18,675 nucleotides of DNA from Rhodospirillales bacterium (GTDB taxonomy: Bacteria; Pseudomonadota; Alphaproteobacteria; Reyranellales; Reyranellaceae), in the NCBI GenBank assembly GCA_013205335.1, contig JABMNB010000240.1, forward strand, positions 1 through 18,675. The letters run 5' to 3'. Shown piece by piece: positions 1-6,880 of this stretch. A program made the position numbers and the translations under genes. The notes under the pieces are model-generated. The model was not told the DNA's origin and made no database searches. It saw nothing but the letters and a program-made list of their open reading frames with translations. The stretch's first letter is position 1; every line of letters begins with the position of its first letter.

Positions 1-1
1 G

Positions 2-106
2 GTCCTGCAGGATTGCATCGATGCGCAGATGAAGGCGATCGGGGAGAACCCGGCGCTGGTACGCGCCTTCTTCCGGAATAAAGATGTAGCCTATATTACT
101 GACTGA
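2..106 (+). CDS. C-terminal tail of a gene entering from the left, possibly a TetR regulator
   Basis: This is an open frame from the window edge to a TGA at 104-106, giving 34 residues that end in ...FFRNKDVAYITD. The short amphipathic tail resembles the C-terminal helix of many TetR-family regulators. A regulator beside the convergent flavin monooxygenase would match the pattern seen elsewhere in the window, but no DNA-binding domain is visible, so the family is a guess. It ends 20 bases before the stop of the monooxygenase gene on the other strand. Confidence 0.45.
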   Translation, partial: VLQDCIDAQMKAIGENPALVRAFFRNKDVAYITD

Positions 107-115
107 TTAGTAATA
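94..115. promoter_or_regulatory. AT-rich inverted repeat, possible regulator site
   Basis: The arms TATTACT and AGTAATA are exact reverse complements separated by 8 bases. The repeat overlaps the stop codon of the left-edge gene and lies just beyond the 3' end of the monooxygenase gene. Its size and AT-richness resemble TetR-type operators. The position between two convergent gene ends is odd for an operator, and no T-tract follows to make it an intrinsic terminator. Confidence 0.35.
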
Positions 116-126
116 CGGCCTGTACG

Positions 127-1776
127 TCACCTCAGCTCAAACCCCTCATAGCCGTTCGCCGCGATCTCCTCGCACTTCTGGCGATATTTCGGCGCGCCGC
201 CGGCATAGGCCATGAAGGTGCGCTTGAGGCGGCCGGGCACGTTCTTGTTCACGCCGGTCATCCAGGAATCGACCTTGGTGAGCAACAGCCGCGATCCCGT
301 ATCGTAGACATGGGCAGTCCAGGCCGTCTCGGCCTCTTGCGTTGCCTCTATGCGGCTGAGGCCCTTGTCGCGCATGTGGGCCAGCAGGTCGGAGACGAAC
401 TCGACATTCTGCTCGATGCAGCGCGGCAGGTTGCAGAAGGTCGCGGCATTGTGCGGGCCGACCAGTGTCAGCATGTTGGGAAAGCCCGCGACGTTCAGCC
501 CGAGATAGGTGTGCGGCCCGTCGGTCCACTTGTCGCGCAGCTTCTCGCCATTGCGGCCCTGGAAGTCGATGCGATCGAAGGCGCCGGTGATGGCATCGAA
601 CCCGGTGGCATAGATGATCATGTCGAAGTCGTACTCGGCGCCGCCGACGCGCAGGCCGGTCTCGGTGATGCGCTCGATCGGCGTCTCGCGGATGTCGACC
701 AGATTCACGTTGGGCTGATTGTAGACTTCGAAATAGCCGCTCTCGAGCGGGACACGACGCGTGCCGTAGCCGTGATTGGTCGGGATCAGTTTGTCGGCGA
801 TCTTCGGGTCGTTCACGCGGGCGCGAATCTTCTTGATCACGAACGCGGTCAGCGCGTCGTTGGCGGCCTGGTCCATCAGCACGTCGCGGAAGTTGCCCTG
901 CCAGAAGGCGAAGCCCGGTGTGTTGTAGAGCTTCTCGAAAAAGGCCTCGCGTTCCTCATCCGTGACGTCGGTAGAATGACGCGGGTCGGCGGTATGGACG
1001 AAGCAGCCCCAGTTCTCGCGGCACTGGGCGAAGATCTCGTCGTAGCGTGAACGGATGTCGGCCATCGTCTCGGGCTCGATACGGCTGTTCCTCAGCGGCG
1101 TGCACCAGTTGGGCGTGCGCTGGAAGACGGTGAGGTGGCCCACCGTCTTGGCGATCTCGGTGATGGCCTGCACGCCCGAGGCACCGGTGCCGATCACCGC
1201 GACGCGCTTGCCTTCGAAACTCACCGGATGGTGCGGCCACAGACCCGTGTGCCAGGACTCGCCCCTGAAATCCTCGATACCGGGGATCGTCGGCATGGTC
1301 GGCGACGACAAGGGACCGATCGCCGTGATGAGGAAGCCCGCGCGGGCGCGGCCGCCGTCTTCGAACGTGACCTCCCATTCGTTGGCGGGCTCATCCCAGT
1401 GGGCCGCCTTCACGCGCGCGTTGAAGGTGATGTCGCGGCGCAGGTCGAACTTGTCGGCGAGGAACTCGCAGTAGCGCAGGTTCTCCGGCTGGCCGGAGAA
1501 ATGCTCTTTCCAGTCCCATTCCTTCAGCACCTCGGGCGAGAACGAGAAGCCATAGGTCCAGCTCTCCGAATCGAAGCGCGCGCCGGGGTAGCGGTTCCAG
1601 TACCAGGTGCCGCCGACGCCGCCCCCCGCCTCGTAGACGCGCGCCTTGAAGCCCATCTCACGCAGCTTCAGGAGCTGGTACATGCCCGAGAGGCCCGCAC
1701 CGATGACGATGGCGTCCCATCGCTCGACCGTGTCCGAGGTCTCGCGTGTCCGTGTCGCTTCTGCCGCGATGCTCAT
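127..1776 (-). CDS. Flavin-containing Baeyer-Villiger-type monooxygenase
   Basis: A 549-residue FAD/NADPH-dependent monooxygenase that probably inserts oxygen next to a carbonyl (Baeyer-Villiger oxidation) in a ketone; the substrate cannot be told. The FAD Rossmann motif GAGLSG is at about residues 26-31. The type I motif GGTWYWNRYPGARFD is at 55-69. The signature FRGESWHTGLWP, matching FxGxxxHxxxWP, is at 170-181, followed by the NADPH motif GTGASG at 196-201. The length is normal for type I enzymes. ATG 1776 is preceded by AGGGA about 6 bases upstream, and a TATACT hexamer lies 27 bases upstream. It is convergent with the left-edge gene. A Baeyer-Villiger role fits the signature better than N-hydroxylation, but related flavin monooxygenases cannot be excluded. 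Confidence 0.9.
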   Translation of the reverse strand: MSIAAEATRTRETSDTVERWDAIVIGAGLSGMYQLLKLREMGFKARVYEAGGGVGGTWYWNRYPGARFDSESWTYGFSFSPEVLKEWDWKEHFSGQPENLRYCEFLADKFDLRRDITFNARVKAAHWDEPANEWEVTFEDGGRARAGFLITAIGPLSSPTMPTIPGIEDFRGESWHTGLWPHHPVSFEGKRVAVIGTGASGVQAITEIAKTVGHLTVFQRTPNWCTPLRNSRIEPETMADIRSRYDEIFAQCRENWGCFVHTADPRHSTDVTDEEREAFFEKLYNTPGFAFWQGNFRDVLMDQAANDALTAFVIKKIRARVNDPKIADKLIPTNHGYGTRRVPLESGYFEVYNQPNVNLVDIRETPIERITETGLRVGGAEYDFDMIIYATGFDAITGAFDRIDFQGRNGEKLRDKWTDGPHTYLGLNVAGFPNMLTLVGPHNAATFCNLPRCIEQNVEFVSDLLAHMRDKGLSRIEATQEAETAWTAHVYDTGSRLLLTKVDSWMTGVNKNVPGRLKRTFMAYAGGAPKYRQKCEEIAANGYEGFELR

Positions 1777-1803
1777 GGCGTTCCCTCACTTACTTTCGCC
1801 GCC

Positions 1804-1809
1804 AGTATA
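1804..1809 (-). promoter_or_regulatory. Candidate -10 element for the monooxygenase gene
   Basis: TATACT on the minus strand differs from the sigma-70 consensus at one position and lies 27 bases before the ATG at 1776. No good -35 hexamer is seen at the right spacing, so this is tentative. Confidence 0.25.
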
Positions 1810-2017
1810 GCGCCCCCCTTCATGACCGGCAGCCTTCCCACGACGCGCAGAGCGAGATCGATTCAGCGTCGCGGCCCGGTTCCGGAAGCCGAATCGGCAT
1901 CGACCCGGACGAAGCCGCGCATCGGCCGGCCGGCCTGGTTCATGGGGCTCGCGGCGATTGAGCGCGACACGCCTGCGGCCGGCAATGACTTCGTCGCAGG
2001 ACATCGCCGCCAGGAAT

Positions 2018-2319
2018 TCCTGCGAATCGTCGGTCCGTACAAGTTGGCCAGCCGGGCGATCAGGAAGGCGGCATCGACGGTCATGAACGCGAGTATCGCC
2101 AGCGCCAGATGACCGGCCCTCTGAAGCGCAATGCCCAGACCGCCAGCAAGAGGACCGAGAACGGCGGCACCCCAACACCGAGCCGCCGATCGCCGAGCTG
2201 GCCAGCAGCGGATTGAGCAGGATGAAGAAGCAGAGAACGGCCACGAGGGCGCTGCAGCGGTTGCGGCGTACATAGGCGATCCGGCGCAGCATTCGGTGTC
2301 TGATCGTTCGATGAGGCAT
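2018..2319 (-). pseudogene. Decayed gene for a multi-pass membrane protein
   Basis: Starting at ATG 2319, a basic N-terminus (MLRRIAYVRRNR) leads into a hydrophobic helix (ALVAVLCFFILLNPLL). The frame then becomes arginine-rich and non-membrane-like. A second hydrophobic stretch (FSVLLLAVWALR) continues in another frame. A third (HLALAILAFMTVDAAFLIARL) follows in the remaining frame, at the spacing expected of consecutive helices. Three membrane-like helices in three frames are best explained by at least two frameshifts in a former membrane protein. The N-terminus recalls small ion-channel-type proteins, but that is only an impression. Nothing else supportable as a gene is seen between 1777 and 2421. 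Confidence 0.35.
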
Positions 2320-2421
2320 GGCCCCCACTCCGGCTTTCCCGAATCCCAGCCGCACGAGATGCAGAACGCGCAACCCAAAGCCGGACGCCCGCGTTCCTCT
2401 GGCGATTGGAGGAGTTTAGGC

Positions 2422-2553
2422 ATGTTCCGCAGGTTTCTAGCGTCCCTCGGCCTTCTCGCGCTGGTTTTGAGCGCCTGCGACCAGCAGGTCCTGATTGCAG
2501 GTCCGTCAGCCGACCCGAGCAATTATGAAGTCGTGGGCCTGGTGGCCGAATGA
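2422..2553 (+). CDS. Small predicted lipoprotein, 43 residues
   Basis: ATG 2422 follows a strong ribosome site, GGAGGAG at 2408-2414. The product has a basic N-terminus (MFRRF), a hydrophobic core and a lipobox LSAC with the acylated cysteine at residue 19, leaving a mature peptide of about 25 residues. This is the layout of a signal peptidase II substrate anchored in the inner or outer membrane. The mature part has no motif I recognise. It ends 10 bases before the convergent membrane-protein gene. The very short length is the main doubt; the ribosome site plus lipobox is the argument for it. Confidence 0.55.
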   Translation: MFRRFLASLGLLALVLSACDQQVLIAGPSADPSNYEVVGLVAE

Positions 2554-2563
2554 TCGTTGGGAA

Positions 2564-2854
2564 CTAGCTCGGCCAGAGTGCCCACAGGAGGCCGATCAAC
2601 AGACCCAGGACGGCCAGTCCGACCGCAGCATAGAGAGCAAATCGCGCCCGATTGAAGTGATGGTGGCCCTCGGCCGTCATTTGATGCGGGCGCAGGCGCG
2701 TGCCGACCGCGTATTTCGGAACATGACCCGCCGCGTGGGCCTTGCCGTGCACGCTCAGGAACTGCACGAAATGCCAGAGCGCGCCCAGCGCCGCAAACAT
2801 GCCCAGCAGCCAGAACGGCGCGAAGAGCATCCAGATTTCCACGTCGGTACCCAA
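2564..2854 (-). CDS. Small two-helix membrane protein, function unknown
   Basis: A protein of about 96 residues with two hydrophobic helices, roughly residues 9-33 (MLFAPFWLLGMFAALGALWH) and 72-94. They are joined by a His/Lys-rich loop containing HQMTAEGHHHFNRAR. I do not recognise the family. The start is uncertain. TTG 2854 has AGGGGG five bases upstream, while GTG 2842 and ATG 2830 lack a clear ribosome site; the ATG start would give 88 residues. It lies 40 bases downstream of the secreted-protein gene on the same strand and is probably co-transcribed with it. The histidine cluster could bind metal, but that is speculation. Confidence 0.6.
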   Translation of the reverse strand: MGTDVEIWMLFAPFWLLGMFAALGALWHFVQFLSVHGKAHAAGHVPKYAVGTRLRPHQMTAEGHHHFNRARFALYAAVGLAVLGLLIGLLWALWPS

Positions 2855-2894
2855 GAGATCCCCCTGATGTCGTCTCTTTCTTAGGCCGGATCGG

Positions 2895-3461
2895 CTAGCG
2901 GGCAAACCACGGATTGAAGGGGGACCGGCGCCAGCGACGGTCGTCGAACAGCACCAGGAAGAGCTGCGCGAACATCTGGCCGAGCCGGGGATCGTCGGGG
3001 CCGGTCGCCTGGGCCCACGCCGTCGTCTGGGAAAGCGCGAGGTCGTTGCGGCAATAGACGCCGAACACATAGACGCGGCCCGGCGTCGGTGGCTTCAGGA
3101 AGGACTGGCCGGCACAGACGCGTGCCGCCGTGAGATCGTTGGCGGGGTCGAAGACCAGCACGAGACGGTAGTCAGGCCGCGGCTCCTCGGGCGGCGTCTC
3201 ATACGTGAAGGTGAGCGCCGGTCGCGGCTTGTTGGCCTGCATGACCGCTAACAGCTGTTGCTTCACCAGATCGATGGGCAGGTGCGGAAAGGGTTTGCCG
3301 GCAACGATCACGCGGAAAGAGCGGCCGTCGGTTGCTGCCCAGAACTCGGAGAAATCGTATTGCGGCGCGTAGTCGAAGCCGCCCACGGTCTGCGTTCGCG
3401 CCGGCAAGGCCGCCGCCAGAACGGCCAAGGTCACCAGGAGGACACACCGTAGACGGGCCAT
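2895..3461 (-). CDS. Secreted hypothetical protein
   Basis: A 188-residue protein with a Sec-type signal peptide: basic start MARLR, a hydrophobic core VLLVTLAVLAAAL and a likely cleavage near PARTQ. It is therefore predicted to be periplasmic. The mature part contains YDFSEFWAATDGRSFRVIV near its start and two cysteines (ARVCAG and VYCRND) that could pair. No catalytic motif or named family is recognised. ATG 3461 is chosen because it gives a compact signal peptide; ATG 3479 is also possible, and neither has a strong ribosome site. The gene is divergent from a small lipoprotein gene 58 bases away and precedes a small membrane protein gene on the same strand. Confidence 0.7.
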   Translation of the reverse strand: MARLRCVLLVTLAVLAAALPARTQTVGGFDYAPQYDFSEFWAATDGRSFRVIVAGKPFPHLPIDLVKQQLLAVMQANKPRPALTFTYETPPEEPRPDYRLVLVFDPANDLTAARVCAGQSFLKPPTPGRVYVFGVYCRNDLALSQTTAWAQATGPDDPRLGQMFAQLFLVLFDDRRWRRSPFNPWFAR

Positions 3462-3519
3462 TTTGTGGAAACTCTGCATGCACTGGAGTCGTCTTGCGCA
3501 CCCAGCCGGAGTTGAACTC

Positions 3520-3729
3520 ATGATCAAGGTCGTCGCCGTTTTCCTGCTGCCTCTCAGCCTTGCCGCCTGCGGCGACACGTGGGGCCAACGCGCCGTGACG
3601 GGTGGCGGTATCGGTGCCGGCACCGGTGCCCTGCTCGGTGCCCTCACGCCGATCGGCCTGTTGCCAGGCGCTCTGGTCGGCGGTGCCGTGGGGGCCGGTG
3701 TGGGTGCCGCGACCACGCCCCGTCGCTAG
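3520..3729 (+). CDS. Glycine-zipper-type small lipoprotein
   Basis: A 69-residue protein starting MIKVVAVFLL with lipobox LAAC, cysteine at residue 17. The rest is Gly/Ala-rich with GxxxG spacing (GGGIGAGTGALLGALTPIG, then GALVGGAVGAGVGAA), as in glycine-zipper outer-membrane lipoproteins of the Rick_17kDa/OsmB type. It probably sits in the outer membrane; a structural role is inferred. ATG 3520 has GGAG about 8 bases upstream, and an in-frame start further upstream would place non-signal residues before the lipobox. It is divergent from the secreted-protein gene ending at 2895. Confidence 0.75.
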   Translation: MIKVVAVFLLPLSLAACGDTWGQRAVTGGGIGAGTGALLGALTPIGLLPGALVGGAVGAGVGAATTPRR

Positions 3730-3750
3730 GCCGCCACATATCCACGCGCG

Positions 3751-4012
3751 TCACCGAAGGCGCGCGCGGCGATGCCCTGCCAGATTGGCCGGCTGCTCTC
3801 CCGTCAGGGTGGCCCAGGCGAGCTGAAAAGCTGCACTGGCCTGACCGCGCCCTGTAGAACCAGATTACGGTGCCGCGGTCGGCTCGCCGTTCTGCGTCGT
3901 CATCGGCCGAGCATGGAGCTCGTCCATCCGGCCCGCGTACCGTCAGCAGGCCAGACCGGATGTCCTTGGCCAGGTCCCGGAGCTTGCGGGTGTCGACGGT
4001 CTGCGCAGTCGT
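3751..4012 (-). pseudogene. Decayed pyridoxamine-phosphate-oxidase-fold general stress protein
   Basis: Family-like pieces occur in order but in different frames. First is DTRKLRDLAKDIRSGLLTV, close to the usual KLWDLIKDIRFGMLTT start of the family. Then comes LHARPMTTQ, the family's hallmark SRPM.TQ segment, in a shifted frame. Next is GTVIWFYR, like the usual GTLWFF strand, back in the first frame. Last is FQLAWATLTGEQPANLAGHR, the usual C-terminal tail, in a third frame, ending at TGA 3751-3753. At least three frameshifts and loss of most of the central flavin-binding region are implied. No start codon is evident near 4003-4012. This accounts for most of the gap between 3730 and 4112. Family assignment is from memory of conserved motifs. 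Confidence 0.6.
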
Positions 4013-4112
4013 GGCGGGCTCCGTTTTTCGGGCACTCCCGACACAACGACCGCGATCGACGCCCGTTCCACCCCGGTTCCGCCCGGGCCGGGGAGTCTCT
4101 AGGCTGTCACCC

Positions 4113-5084
4113 ATGAAAATCTGCCTCTACGGAGCCGGCTCGATCGGCGGAATCATCGGCGCCCACCTCGCGCGCGTGAAAGGCGTCGAGGTGAGCCTGA
4201 TCGCGCGCGGTGCCCATCTCGATGCGATCCGCAGGAATGGCCTGCGCCTGATCTCGCCGCATGAGGATTTCACGGTGCGCGTGAATGCGACCGACGACCC
4301 CACCCAGCTCGGGCCACAGGACGTCGTGTTCATCACCCTCAAGACGCACCAGTATCTCACCGTGCTCGACAAGGTCGTGCCCCTTCTGGGACCGCAGACG
4401 GCACTGATCCCGCCGACCACCGGCGCGCCCTACTGGTTCTTCCACAAACTGAGCGGGCCCTTCGCAGGCAGCCGGCTGAAGCGCATGGATCCCGGCGGCC
4501 GGCAATGGTCGTTGTTCGGACCCGAACGCGCGCTGGGCTGTGCCTACTGGGCGGGCGGCGTCGTGCCCGAGCCCGGTGTGGCGCATCTTGAGAACGAGGT
4601 CTGCTATCTGCCGCTCGGGGAACCCGACGGCTCCGCCTCGCCGCGCGTGACGGCCCTCAGCGCCGCCATGAACGCGGCCGGTCTGAAGGCTCCGGTCAAA
4701 GCCGACATCCGCGGTGAAATCTGGACTAAAATGATCAACAGCCTCACGTGGAACCCGATCGCGGTGCTGACCCTGGCCGACAATGGCGGCATCGGCAGGA
4801 GTGCCGGCGCCGTCGACATCGCGCGGCGCATGATGACGGAGGCCGAGGCCGTCGCGGCTACGTTCGGCGCCACGATGGCGACGCCGATGGAGAAGCGCAT
4901 CGAGTTCACGGTGGGCCTCGGCGACCACAAGATGTCGATGCTGACCGACCTTCAGTCGGGCAAGCCGCTCGAGATCGGCGCGCTGGCCGATTCGATCGCC
5001 GACCTCGGCGAACTCGCGAACGTGCCCACGCCGACCATCGACATGATGCTGGCACTGCTGAAGCTGCGCGCAGTGTCTTCATAG
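4113..5084 (+). CDS. 2-dehydropantoate 2-reductase family protein (ApbA/PanE-like)
   Basis: A 323-residue NADPH-dependent ketopantoate-reductase-family enzyme, cytosolic. The Rossmann motif GAGSIGG is at residues 7-13. The catalytic lysine region EIWTKMINSLTWNP has K206 with nearby N209 and N214, and the C-terminal SMLTDLQSGKPLEIGAL is the substrate-binding segment with the conserved Glu at about 287. Length and domain order are normal. ATG 4113 is fixed by the Rossmann strand starting at residue 1, although the ribosome site is poor. It stands alone, without other pantothenate genes, so it may be one of the many paralogues that reduce other 2-keto acids rather than the pathway enzyme. It is convergent with the SDR gene, 14 bases apart. 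Confidence 0.88.
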   Translation: MKICLYGAGSIGGIIGAHLARVKGVEVSLIARGAHLDAIRRNGLRLISPHEDFTVRVNATDDPTQLGPQDVVFITLKTHQYLTVLDKVVPLLGPQTALIPPTTGAPYWFFHKLSGPFAGSRLKRMDPGGRQWSLFGPERALGCAYWAGGVVPEPGVAHLENEVCYLPLGEPDGSASPRVTALSAAMNAAGLKAPVKADIRGEIWTKMINSLTWNPIAVLTLADNGGIGRSAGAVDIARRMMTEAEAVAATFGATMATPMEKRIEFTVGLGDHKMSMLTDLQSGKPLEIGALADSIADLGELANVPTPTIDMMLALLKLRAVSS

Positions 5085-5098
5085 GAGCGCGCCGCTGA

Positions 5099-5824
5099 CT
5101 ACCAGCTCTCCTTCCACGGCCGGAGGTCCATCTCGAAGGTCCAGGCGCTGCGCTTCTGGCGGTGGAGCTGCCAGTAGGTTTCGGCGATGGCATCGGGATC
5201 AAGGATCGCATCGGGGCCGGCATTGTAGCGATCCGGGAAGTTGGCCTTGATCCATTCGGTGTCGATGGCACCATCGACGATGACATGCGCGACATGGATG
5301 TTCTGGGGCCCGAGTTCGCGCGCCATGGACTGTGCCAGTGCCCTAAGCGCATGCTTGCCGCCGGCGAACGCCGAGAAGCCGCGGCCGCCGCGGACCGAGG
5401 CGGTGGCACCGGTGAAGATCATCGTGCCCTGCCCGCGCGGCACCATCGCCTTGGCGGCCTCGCGTGCCGTCAGGAAGCCGGCGAAAGCCGTCATCTCCCA
5501 GACCTTGCGGTAGACGCGGGAGGTCGTGTCGCGAATATCGAAGCGCACGTTGCCACCGATGTTGAAGACGAAGACCTCGATCTCACCGATCTCAGTCTCG
5601 ATCTGGCGGAACAGGGCCTCGACCTGCGCTTCGTCACGCGCGTCGGAGCCGAACGGATGGACCCTGCCGCCCTCTTCCACGATGCGCGCCACCAGCGACT
5701 GCAGCTTGTCGGCGCTGCGGCGTGTGATGACGGCGGTATAGCCCTCTCGCGCGAAGCGGCGGGCGATCGCGCCGCCCGTCGCATCGCCGGCGCCGATCAC
5801 GACGCAGACCTTGTCCTTGCCCAT
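5099..5824 (-). CDS. Atypical short-chain dehydrogenase/reductase with Phe at the catalytic Tyr
   Basis: A 241-residue SDR-fold protein, second gene of the desaturase operon. The nucleotide site is the variant GAGDATGG at residues 11-18, and NIGG replaces the usual NNAG at about 88-91. The catalytic YxxxK motif reads F153-A-G-G-K157, so the tyrosine is replaced by phenylalanine while the lysine remains. The following helix (ALRALAQSMARELGPQNIHV) is typical of SDRs. I recall SDR subfamilies carrying this Phe, so it may act by a different mechanism or have a non-catalytic role. ATG 5824 has AAGGAG 7 bases upstream, and the desaturase stop is 55 bases upstream on the same strand. Confidence 0.88.
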   Translation of the reverse strand: MGKDKVCVVIGAGDATGGAIARRFAREGYTAVITRRSADKLQSLVARIVEEGGRVHPFGSDARDEAQVEALFRQIETEIGEIEVFVFNIGGNVRFDIRDTTSRVYRKVWEMTAFAGFLTAREAAKAMVPRGQGTMIFTGATASVRGGRGFSAFAGGKHALRALAQSMARELGPQNIHVAHVIVDGAIDTEWIKANFPDRYNAGPDAILDPDAIAETYWQLHRQKRSAWTFEMDLRPWKESW

Positions 5825-5879
5825 GGCGTTTCTCCTTTGCCCGCAATCTGTGCGCCGGCGAGGAGGGGCTCAAGGGAGA

Positions 5880-6797
5880 TTACGTCATAGCGGCCTGAGT
5901 CTGCGCCTCGCGGGTTTGCCGCGCGTGAGCCTTGCGCAGCTCGGCCGCCGTGAGACCCGCCCCGTCGGGCCGCCAGCCGGGCGCACCCAACAGATACATC
6001 CAGACGTCTCGGGCCGAGCGCGCCGAGGCGAGATCCTTCACGAGGCCGATCCACGGGCCGAAGTTCAATACGAACGGATTGCGTGACGACACTTGCGGCG
6101 ACACGAGGCCGAAGTCGCACTTCACCTCGTCGCGTTCGGCGACATAGGTGCCGAACAGACGGTCGAAGACGATCAGGACGCCGCCGAAATTGGCGTCGAG
6201 ATACTCCGGATTGCGCGCATGGTGAACCCGATGGGCGGACGGTGTGTTGAGCACGTATTCGAGCCAGCCCAGCTTCGGGATCCAGTCGGCATGGATCCAG
6301 AATTGATAGAGCAGGTTCAGGAACAGAGCCGTCAACACGGTCTCCGGCGTGAAGCCCAACAGCACCAGCGGCGCGAAGAAGAGCGACGTGCCCGTGAAGC
6401 GGCCGATCCAGCCCAGCCGATAGGCGGCGGCAAAATTGAACTGGTTGGGCGAGTGATGGACAGAGTGCGAGGACCAGAACCAGCGCACCGTATGGCTGGC
6501 GCGATGAAACCAGTAATAGAAGAACTCGAGCCCGACGAAGAGCAACAACACCGACCAGCCGCTGTCGAGCGACTGGGTGAACAGCCGGTACTCGTATATC
6601 CAGCCGAGCCAGGGCGCGACGAGCGTGTAGGGAATGAACGCCAGCAGGCGGCGCCCGGCCGGATCAGCAAGCGAACAGGCCCACGATTTCCAGTCGTAGG
6701 CCTCGGCGCGCGTGCGCGACAGCCAGAGGCCTTCCACCACCGCCGCCCCCATCACGAGGGGCAGAATGACGAGATACAGAGAGGCTAGTGCCTGCAC
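5880..6797 (-). CDS. Sterol desaturase / fatty acid hydroxylase family protein
   Basis: An integral-membrane di-iron oxygenase-family protein of 305 residues. The histidine clusters are HRASH at 98-102, HSVHH at 111-115 and HRVHH at 189-193, with H169 in QFWIHADW, as expected for the metal site. Hydrophobic helices precede and separate the clusters. The likely reaction is O2-dependent hydroxylation or desaturation of a lipid; the substrate is unknown. GTG 6797 is chosen because AAGGAG lies 6 bases upstream. The longer ATG 6845 lies inside the palindromic operator at 6829-6847 and has no ribosome site. It is first in an operon with the atypical SDR and divergent from a TetR gene, so probably TetR-repressed. 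Confidence 0.9.
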   Translation of the reverse strand: MQALASLYLVILPLVMGAAVVEGLWLSRTRAEAYDWKSWACSLADPAGRRLLAFIPYTLVAPWLGWIYEYRLFTQSLDSGWSVLLLFVGLEFFYYWFHRASHTVRWFWSSHSVHHSPNQFNFAAAYRLGWIGRFTGTSLFFAPLVLLGFTPETVLTALFLNLLYQFWIHADWIPKLGWLEYVLNTPSAHRVHHARNPEYLDANFGGVLIVFDRLFGTYVAERDEVKCDFGLVSPQVSSRNPFVLNFGPWIGLVKDLASARSARDVWMYLLGAPGWRPDGAGLTAAELRKAHARQTREAQTQAAMT

Positions 6798-6803
6798 GAG
6801 GGG

Positions 6804-6809
6804 CTCCTT
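6804..6809 (-). promoter_or_regulatory. Ribosome binding site deciding the desaturase start
   Basis: AAGGAG on the minus strand, 6 bases before GTG 6797. It favours the GTG over the ATG at 6845. Confidence 0.7.
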
Positions 6810-6828
6810 TTCTTTGCCGCAAGCCAAT

Positions 6829-6847
6829 ATATGAGCGATGCTCATAT
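6829..6847. promoter_or_regulatory. Perfect palindrome, predicted TetR operator
   Basis: ATATGAGC, spacer GAT, then GCTCATAT: two exact 8-base arms in the gap between the desaturase gene and the divergent TetR gene. A TATATT hexamer on the minus strand (6826-6831) overlaps its left edge and could be the -10 of the desaturase operon. A bound regulator would then block that promoter, and perhaps its own. The TetR starting at 6881 is the obvious ligand, by inference. Confidence 0.75.
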
Positions 6848-6880
6848 TTTCTTACTCGCCTTCTCCTTTCGGGTGCCGCC

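Noticed and set aside
1786..2373. 195-codon minus-strand frame as an intact membrane protein
   Set aside because: Only the first helix is protein-like; the rest is Arg-rich, while the continuing helices are in other frames.
3644..4114. 156-codon minus-strand frame as an intact gene
   Set aside because: Only pieces resemble a known family, and other pieces of the same family lie in different frames, so it is scored as a pseudogene; its 3' part also overlaps the glycine-zipper lipoprotein gene.
6798..6845. Longer N-terminus of the first sterol desaturase from ATG 6845
   Set aside because: The ATG is inside the perfect palindrome and has no ribosome site, whereas GTG 6797 has AAGGAG at ideal spacing.
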